64,000 bases of DNA from Thermodesulfobacteriota bacterium (lineage in GTDB: Bacteria; Desulfobacterota_D; UBA1144; Nemesobacterales; UBA2774). The notes beneath the pieces were generated by a model, which saw nothing but the letters and a program-made list of their open reading frames with translations, was not told the origin of the DNA and did no database searches. Shown here piece after piece: positions 59,231-64,000 of the stretch. The stretch lies in the NCBI GenBank assembly GCA_021604765.1, contig BQJP01000004.1, positions 1 through 64,000 of the forward strand, written 5' to 3'. How positions within the stretch are numbered: the first letter of the stretch is position 1; every line of letters starts with the position of its first letter. The position numbers and the translations under genes were made by a program.

Positions 59231-60982
59231 TTAGGGTTCCGATGGTGAAGCTGAAGAATCACCGCCATTATCATTAGCTATGAGCGTTACAAATGTAGCA
59301 GTTCCTACTGTACCAAAAGCAGCTCCTGCACCTACAACTCCAGCAACTACAGGAACACCAGCACCAGCAGCAGCAATAGCTGGAGAGAACATCGCTACGA
59401 GAGCGGCAGGAGTATTAACTAATAACGTGGTATTAACACTTACTACTGTAAAAACAGTACCCGCAGGGAAAGGACCGGGAAGAGGTTCAAATCCAGCACC
59501 AACAACCTCACCATACCATTCAGCACCCTTGAGCTCTACTATTCCAAATTCGCTGAGCTCAGTAGTGGAAGTGACCTTTTCGCCTGCTGCTAATTGAAGT
59601 TCTTCAAGCACTGTAAATTTTTCCTGTACTAAAACCACAGGACCCTGCTCCGTTTCTTTAACTCCAACGATAACAAGTTCTGTACCCACTGGGATATTTG
59701 CACCTTGGATACCCTGCAAGTTCAAATCAACTAAAATCGCTTGCATTACCTGGCTATCAGCGTTAGTTATTGAAACTTTACCAGTAGGCTGCATAGGGCT
59801 GTTAACAGTTACAGTATTACCGACTAAATTTACGTATTTTTCATTAACTACTCCTACAGGTTGTAAAACAAGAGTAGATCTTACACAGACAACATTAAGT
59901 TCGGTACCTCTTGTAATATGTGAAGCCGCTTCGAAATCAGGCTGCATATTCTTATCTATAACTACAGTCCTCCAACCGCTATTACTTCTACCGGCTTCAG
60001 TTTCTGCAAACCTTGACATACCTTCTGGCGCTAAATTGTCTTGGGCTATTACAGAAGTTTCAATCAGTGATTTCTGCTCTACTGTTTGCGGATATAAATT
60101 GTCCAGTGGTCTAACTAATACTTCAGTTCCACTATTCTCATTTGCGGATATACATACCACTTTTACAGGTGCGCCTTTAGCAATTGGCTTATTAGATGTT
60201 CGCAAAGCATAATCAACTACCTTTGCATTTATATTTTCGTCACTATTTGAAAGAGTTACTGTGCCCTCTGGTAATAACTCCGTATCTGCTGTAGCATGCT
60301 CACCTACTGAGGATAGAAGCTCTAGCAAACCAACAGGTAGCTTAGAAGAAGCCTGAACTAATTCATCTGGCATTACATTGGTAGGGGTTTCACTATCAAA
60401 AGTTTTCTGCAATGAATCATCAACATCCTGATCAGAAGAGTTTGGTATATCAGACTCTATATCAGACTGACCTATATCGGACTGCGCAAGAACTATTGCC
60501 TCTCCTTGCTTTATATTTGTAGTTCCATTGCTCGTACTAGCTTCTAAAACTCCTTCATCTACTCTTATTAATGTTGTATCTTTAACGCTGATTGTACCTA
60601 TTACGTAAGATGTATTTGCAGTAATAACTTTAGGGCTTTTTATTTCTCCGTGAGGTGTTATAAAATAGGCTCTAAATATGTCAGGTTGAATCCTAAATGA
60701 CACATCACCTTTTTCTACAATAAATTTAATTACATTGTCGCTTTCTACTACTTCTATTACCGAGCCTTTATCGGCAAGCACGCTAGCTCCAGGCAACTTA
60801 ATCACTGCTTTATTGCCATACATGGTTTTATTGCCTGCTACCAAGGGATAGACATCAGCATTTGAATTGGATGGAGAATAAACCATCACCTTGCCGATAA
60901 CATTACCAGCATGTGATATCTGGAGATTGAACAAGAATAAAAAAGCTATCAATATTGCGGATATGCGAACTTTGATCATCAT
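59231..60982 (-). CDS. FecR-domain protein with four NfeD-like OB-fold repeats
   Basis: A 583-residue secreted protein: signal peptide (1-25), a FecR-type beta domain (about 60-165; KLPGASVLADKGS, FITPHGEIKSP, LIRVDEGVLEAST), a linker, then four repeats of roughly 50-60 residues at about 233-293, 318-376, 397-454 and 471-525. Each has the pattern P-x-G-x-V-x-L followed by a strand, then I-x-x-G-T-x-V-x-V-V-x-V and L-V-x-P, like the C-terminal OB-fold of NfeD. A hydrophobic Gly/Ala-rich segment (527-569) and a short acidic tail follow. First gene of the export operon, with an ATG next to GGGGACC. Function unknown; no TonB or ECF sigma neighbour suggests a signalling FecR. Confidence 0.78.
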   Translation of the reverse strand: MMIKVRISAILIAFLFLFNLQISHAGNVIGKVMVYSPSNSNADVYPLVAGNKTMYGNKAVIKLPGASVLADKGSVIEVVESDNVIKFIVEKGDVSFRIQPDIFRAYFITPHGEIKSPKVITANTSYVIGTISVKDTTLIRVDEGVLEASTSNGTTNIKQGEAIVLAQSDIGQSDIESDIPNSSDQDVDDSLQKTFDSETPTNVMPDELVQASSKLPVGLLELLSSVGEHATADTELLPEGTVTLSNSDENINAKVVDYALRTSNKPIAKGAPVKVVCISANENSGTEVLVRPLDNLYPQTVEQKSLIETSVIAQDNLAPEGMSRFAETEAGRSNSGWRTVVIDKNMQPDFEAASHITRGTELNVVCVRSTLVLQPVGVVNEKYVNLVGNTVTVNSPMQPTGKVSITNADSQVMQAILVDLNLQGIQGANIPVGTELVIVGVKETEQGPVVLVQEKFTVLEELQLAAGEKVTSTTELSEFGIVELKGAEWYGEVVGAGFEPLPGPFPAGTVFTVVSVNTTLLVNTPAALVAMFSPAIAAAGAGVPVVAGVVGAGAAFGTVGTATFVTLIANDNGGDSSASPSEP

Positions 60983-61030
60983 CTAGGTCCCCTATTTGTG
61001 TATCTTTTTAGTTCTTCGTTTTTCATATCA

Positions 61031-61059
61031 ATTATAGATTGTATTAATGATACCATTAA
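61031..61059 (-). promoter_or_regulatory. candidate promoter of the export operon
   Basis: Minus strand: perfect -10 TATAAT (61031-61036), 17-base spacer, weak -35 TTAATG (61054-61059). It lies 49 bases above the FecR-gene start. The -35 overlaps an inverted repeat, so a repressor or activator site is likely. Confidence 0.45.
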
Positions 61060-61060
61060 T
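61043..61060. promoter_or_regulatory. 18-base inverted repeat over the -35 region of the export operon
   Basis: ATTAATG and its exact complement CATTAAT flank 4 bases (ATAC). The palindrome covers the -35 hexamer and part of the spacer of the candidate export-operon promoter, as a repressor operator would. The binding protein is unknown; none of the regulators encoded nearby (the sigma factor is far away) is an obvious candidate. Confidence 0.5.
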
Positions 61061-61369
61061 ATTCTCTTGAATCTACTATTTAATCAGTACTAAAAACACT
61101 TCGCTACTAGGCTGAAAAACATTTCAAAACTTATTAAAATAATGACTAGATCTTGATTGTCGAATAATTAATTGCATAATTAGCTGCTTGCCTATATAAA
61201 TTTATTATTCTACATAACAATTATCTTCCTTATTTTACTTAATGTCAAGTAATATCGGAGATTTGTGTAATTTTTAAGCTGCGGTTATTTTTAATATTTA
61301 AATTATAGGTTTCTATTATAATAACATTTTACATAGATTCTTAAAAAGTTTGCCTTAAAGGGGGAAATA

Positions 61370-62866
61370 TTGTCGTTTTTTTCTTCATTTAACATAATTT
61401 ACTTTTTCATCTTCTCGATACTTTTAACATCCCCACTGCCCTATGGAAGTGTGACAGCGGGAGGAAAGTTAATTCTTCAGCTACAGGCATACATAATATT
61501 GCTGGTTTACGCTATCTATTTATATAGAAGCAAAAAAACATTTCTTCATTTTTCCCATAAATATCAAACCATTTTCTTCCTAATATTTATAGTTTTATGT
61601 CTTGTTCAAATTATTCCCTTGCCGACAAGCGTGCTTTCTTTGTTATCCAACAGTAGTTATGAAATCTGGGTAACAAGTCAGAATCTTCTCCAAGAATTAG
61701 AACTGGCGGATTGGAAATCTTTTTATACTATAAGCTTGTCCCCTCATACCACCTGGATGAGTCTTGTTTTATTAGTATCATATGTTTCATTGGGATTGGT
61801 AGTTTCTAGAATGTTCAACACTGATCTTAGACTTCGTTTATTATTAATTCCTATATTTATTCTATCAATGTTTGAAGCATCGTATGGTTTATATCAATAT
61901 CTTAGCGATTCTGGCGTAACCGATCTGTTTTACAAGAACATGGCAACAGGAACTTTCATTAATAGGAACAATTATGCAGGGTTAATGGAAATGACAATAC
62001 CTCTGATTCTAGGTTATACACTTTCCCTTTTTACTTGGAACAACAACAGATCTTATTTAAAAAACATTACATCATCAGATAATTTCTCAAAGCAGGTCCT
62101 TCTCTTATTTATTTTAGGCCTAATGTTTTTAGCGTTAATCTTTTCATTATCAAGAATGGGCATAATAGCAGCCTTCTTATCATTAATATTCTTTTGGCTA
62201 GTTCATTCAAGCATTACTAAACAAAAAAAGGGTAATTTATGGATTATCTTCTTTATAATTGGAATTGTTTTATTATACGGTCTAGCAATAGGCCTATATC
62301 CGGCTTTTGAAAGATTTGTCTCTCTTAAAGACGACACTCCTGACAGAGTCATTGTTTGGGCTGATATGTTAAGTGCAGTGCGCGATTTTCCGGTATTCGG
62401 GACAGGTTTAGGAACCTTCAGCTATATATATTTGCTCTACAACAAATCAATTGAAAACCCTGTAGAATTTGTCTATGCACACAATGATTACCTTCAAATG
62501 ATTATTGAAACCGGAATACCAGCAACACTTTTTCTATTAACATCATTACTGCTATTTTTCAGGTCCTCATACAATAGAATCAAGGAACTATATATATCAG
62601 GTGAAAATCTAAGATTTTATATGGGCCTTGGAGCAATGGCCGGAGTAGTGGCAATACTTATTCATAGTTTGACTGATTTCAACCTTCACATACCTTCAAA
62701 TGCTGCATATTTTGCTTTATTATTGGGAATTATGGGCGCAGTAGGTAATGTAGATAAATCAAAAAGAGATAATTCTGACAAACTTTCAGATGTGACATTA
62801 GAAACTAATTTGACAAAACCCAGAATACGGAAAAAATTAAGGAAAAAAATTATATCGGAGGATTAA
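61370..62866 (+). CDS. O-antigen ligase/Wzy-type membrane protein
   Basis: A 498-residue protein with about 11 membrane helices. The large periplasmic loop and the C-terminal Wzy_C region are recognisable: [19 protein letters not shown] (about 342-360) and [19 protein letters not shown] (about 367-385), where the His of AHND corresponds to the conserved catalytic His of WaaL/Wzy ligases. These proteins polymerise or ligate polyprenol-linked glycan. The start is TTG with GGGGG five bases before it. It is divergent from the export operon and couples to ndk, which starts two bases after its stop. Confidence 0.85.
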   Translation: MSFFSSFNIIYFFIFSILLTSPLPYGSVTAGGKLILQLQAYIILLVYAIYLYRSKKTFLHFSHKYQTIFFLIFIVLCLVQIIPLPTSVLSLLSNSSYEIWVTSQNLLQELELADWKSFYTISLSPHTTWMSLVLLVSYVSLGLVVSRMFNTDLRLRLLLIPIFILSMFEASYGLYQYLSDSGVTDLFYKNMATGTFINRNNYAGLMEMTIPLILGYTLSLFTWNNNRSYLKNITSSDNFSKQVLLLFILGLMFLALIFSLSRMGIIAAFLSLIFFWLVHSSITKQKKGNLWIIFFIIGIVLLYGLAIGLYPAFERFVSLKDDTPDRVIVWADMLSAVRDFPVFGTGLGTFSYIYLLYNKSIENPVEFVYAHNDYLQMIIETGIPATLFLLTSLLLFFRSSYNRIKELYISGENLRFYMGLGAMAGVVAILIHSLTDFNLHIPSNAAYFALLLGIMGAVGNVDKSKRDNSDKLSDVTLETNLTKPRIRKKLRKKIISED

Positions 62867-62868
62867 AA

Positions 62869-63285
62869 TTGGAACGCACATTATCTATTATTAAACCCGA
62901 CGGAGTTGAAAAGAACGTTATCGGGGAAGTTATTTCTAGATTTGAGAAAAACGGATTAAGAGTTGTTGCGCTCAAAAGAATACATCTTACTAAATCTGGT
63001 GCTGAGGGGTTTTACTCAGTTCACAAGGAAAGGCCATTCTTTGGATCGCTTACAGATTTTATGTCTAGAGGACCAGTAGTAATTCTTGTTCTTGAAGGTG
63101 AGAACGCTATCGCTAAAAATCGGGAGATTATGGGAGCAACTAATCCTGAAGAAGCTGCAGAGGGAACCATCAGGAAAGATTTTGCTACAAATATTGAAGA
63201 AAACACCGTACATGGATCTGATTCTCCTGAATCAGCCGACACTGAGATAAATTACTTCTTCAATGCTTTAGAAATAGCATCTTAG
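62869..63285 (+). CDS. ndk: nucleoside diphosphate kinase
   Basis: A 138-residue enzyme that balances nucleoside triphosphates by phosphate transfer through His 115, seen in [12 protein letters not shown] (112-123). The N-terminal [19 protein letters not shown] (2-20) is the Kpn-loop-side family signature. The start is TTG with GGAGG seven bases upstream, inside the preceding gene's end. It lies just after the wzy-like gene; a supply of NTPs for nucleotide-sugar synthesis is plausible but not demonstrated. A strong terminator follows. Confidence 0.97.
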   Translation: MERTLSIIKPDGVEKNVIGEVISRFEKNGLRVVALKRIHLTKSGAEGFYSVHKERPFFGSLTDFMSRGPVVILVLEGENAIAKNREIMGATNPEEAAEGTIRKDFATNIEENTVHGSDSPESADTEINYFFNALEIAS

Positions 63286-63312
63286 GTTTTATAAATTTTT
63301 ATAAAATATGGG

Positions 63313-63351
63313 CGGTCTGTGTTAGGCAACTCCTACATGGACCGTTTTTTT
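63313..63351 (+). terminator. rho-independent terminator after ndk
   Basis: CGGTC (63313-63317) pairs with GACCG (63340-63344), with the stem continuing through two GU wobbles and UGU-ACA, AGG-CCU to a 5-base loop, followed by TTTTTTT. On the other strand it precedes an AT-rich stretch and may also stop lipB transcription. Confidence 0.88.
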
Positions 63352-64000
63352 ATATTATTACCGTATTAAAAATCTCGCCGAATTGATTGATAAAACTTTT
63401 AGACACATCTTGCATACTTACTTTTGCACCTAGGGTCTTTTCCATAGAAGTCACCTGGACATCAGAGATACCACAAGGAACGATCATTGAGAAAGCATCC
63501 AGATCCGTACTCACATTAAGAGCAGAACCATGCATAGTTATGCCACTTTTAACCGCAACTCCAATTGATGCTATTTTTTGCTCATTTGTCCATACTCCCG
63601 GATATTCGTCTCTTCTATAGGCAACAATCTCAAAATCGGCTAAAAGGTTGATAATGACTTGTTCTAAGGAATTTATATATGCTTTAACTCCAAGATTAAA
63701 TGTTCTAAGATCTATGATAGGATATGAAACAAGCTGACCTGGTCCATGGTAGGTTAGATCCCCTCCCCTGTCTGTATTAAAGACTTCAACCCCCATTTCC
63801 TCGATCTTACTCACTGGCAAGACATAGTTATCATCTTTTCCGAACCTGCCATTAGTTATTACCGGGTAGTGTTCTAAAAGATATAAGTACCCTGAGGTTC
63901 TTGAGTTAGATTCTCTCACTCTTTGAAAAGCACCTTCTTGAACCTCAAGCGCTTCCCTGTACCCTATTTGGCTTAAGTTTATATAAAGAACTGATTTTTT
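63350..64000 (-). CDS. lipB: lipoyl(octanoyl) transferase LipB, 5' end outside the window
   Basis: The frame is open to the right edge, and the last visible residues (YINLSQIGYREALEVQEGAF) match the LipB N-terminus, so the gene continues past the window; a GTG at 63919 is internal and not the start. LipB moves octanoyl from ACP to lipoyl-dependent proteins. Key motifs: RGGDLTYHGPGQLVSYPI, KIASIGVAV with the catalytic Lys, MHGSALNV, and FSMIVPCGI with the catalytic Cys. The stop codon touches the T-run of the ndk terminator. No lipA is visible. Confidence 0.95.
   Translation of the reverse strand, partial: KKSVLYINLSQIGYREALEVQEGAFQRVRESNSRTSGYLYLLEHYPVITNGRFGKDDNYVLPVSKIEEMGVEVFNTDRGGDLTYHGPGQLVSYPIIDLRTFNLGVKAYINSLEQVIINLLADFEIVAYRRDEYPGVWTNEQKIASIGVAVKSGITMHGSALNVSTDLDAFSMIVPCGISDVQVTSMEKTLGAKVSMQDVSKSFINQFGEIFNTVII

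Larger units (their letters stand above)
60983..61369. other. 387-base divergent intergenic region: promoters of the export operon and wzy
   Basis: Very AT-rich and without a gene. The minus-strand side has a -10 TATAAT (61031-61036) with a weak -35 (TTAATG, 17 bases above) for the FecR-wza-wzc operon, overlapped by an 18-base inverted repeat (61043-61060). The plus-strand side has a TATAAT (61317-61322) about 48 bases above the wzy start, without a good -35. Between them are only runs of A and T. No small open frame with a ribosome binding site was found. Confidence 0.6.

Noticed and set aside
59280-59597. 105-residue Ala/Pro/Thr-rich frame on the + strand
   Set aside because: Low-complexity complement of the Gly/Ala/Val-rich C-terminus of the FecR protein; no start signals.
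52657-60982. Exosortase/PEP-CTERM type polysaccharide system
   Set aside because: Wzc, Wza and TPR genes recall such loci, but no exosortase with its Cys-Arg-His membrane signature and no PEP-CTERM tail is present.
59231-60982. Iron-regulation FecR anti-sigma factor
   Set aside because: No ECF sigma or TonB receptor gene is adjacent, and the protein has a cleavable signal peptide rather than an N-terminal cytoplasmic anti-sigma region.
63350-63919. LipB starting at the GTG at 63919
   Set aside because: The frame continues upstream with typical LipB N-terminal sequence to the window edge, so the gene is truncated by the window, not started there.
1-64000. Insertion sequences, prophage, tRNA or att sites explaining the glycan locus as a mobile island
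   Set aside because: No transposase, integrase, tRNA or flanking direct repeats were seen; island status cannot be claimed from this window.

Overview
The window is an AT-rich bacterial chromosome segment, densely packed and almost entirely coding. It looks like a Gram-negative (outer-membrane) bacterium that makes c-type cytochromes: there is a System I cytochrome c maturation (ccm) locus, dTDP-rhamnose genes, a Wza/Wzc capsule-type export apparatus and a Wzm/Wzt ABC exporter. The CxxxY form of CcmE, the apparent lack of ccmH and the pyruvoyl-type arginine decarboxylase suit a deltaproteobacterium-like lineage (Desulfobacterota or Dadabacteria type), but nothing here fixes the taxon. I see no tRNA, rRNA, CRISPR array, transposase or prophage gene.

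Region 1 (1-10.2 kb): the 3' end of rsmE on the + strand, then on the minus strand, in transcription order, an SDR oxidoreductase, ccmA, a P460-type cytochrome, ccmB, ccmC, a TMEM198-like membrane protein, a jelly-roll/CcmD-like fusion, ccmE, ccmF, a CcmI-like zinc-ribbon protein and a membrane-anchored monoheme cytochrome. Region 2 (10.2-11.4 kb): an unrecognised 57-residue protein gene with its own promoter, ribosome binding site and strong terminator, divergent from pyruvoyl-dependent arginine decarboxylase. Region 3 (11.4-18.3 kb): proA, a sigma-70 factor, recN and rfbA-rfbC-rfbB in one minus-strand run.

Region 4 (18.4-52.5 kb): a large surface-polysaccharide locus on the minus strand. 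It holds about a dozen glycosyltransferases, precursor genes for dTDP-rhamnose (rfbD, completing rfbABC 31 kb away), GDP-fucose (gmd, fcl) and UDP-xylose (UXS), a priming sugar transferase, a Wzy-like polymerase, Wzm/Wzt, and decoration enzymes: sulfotransferase plus APS kinase, PIG-L deacetylase fused to a GT2, two GNAT paralogs and a third in ruins, a radical SAM/SPASM enzyme, a 2OG-Fe(II) oxygenase, a WcaF-type acetyltransferase, an SGNH protein and a carbamoyltransferase flanked by two tiny membrane proteins.

Region 5 (52.6-61.0 kb): what looks like the regulatory and export head of the locus: a FecR-domain protein with four NfeD-like OB-fold repeats, Wza, Wzc with a tyrosine-rich tail, a TPR/carbohydrate-binding protein, a membrane J-domain protein and a NusG-family antiterminator. 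An inverted repeat lies in its promoter region and an ops-like motif lies just downstream of the antiterminator gene. Region 6 (61.4-64 kb): a second Wzy/ligase-type protein and ndk on the + strand, a strong terminator, and lipB running off the right edge.

Most unusual: the variant ccm locus (CxxxY CcmE, CcmD fused to a jelly-roll domain, CcmC lacking its second heme-ligand histidine), the FecR/OB-repeat, TPR-CBM and J-domain set in the export operon, the DUF5989/carbamoyltransferase/small-membrane-protein trio, the decaying GNAT family, and the unlisted 57-residue gene.
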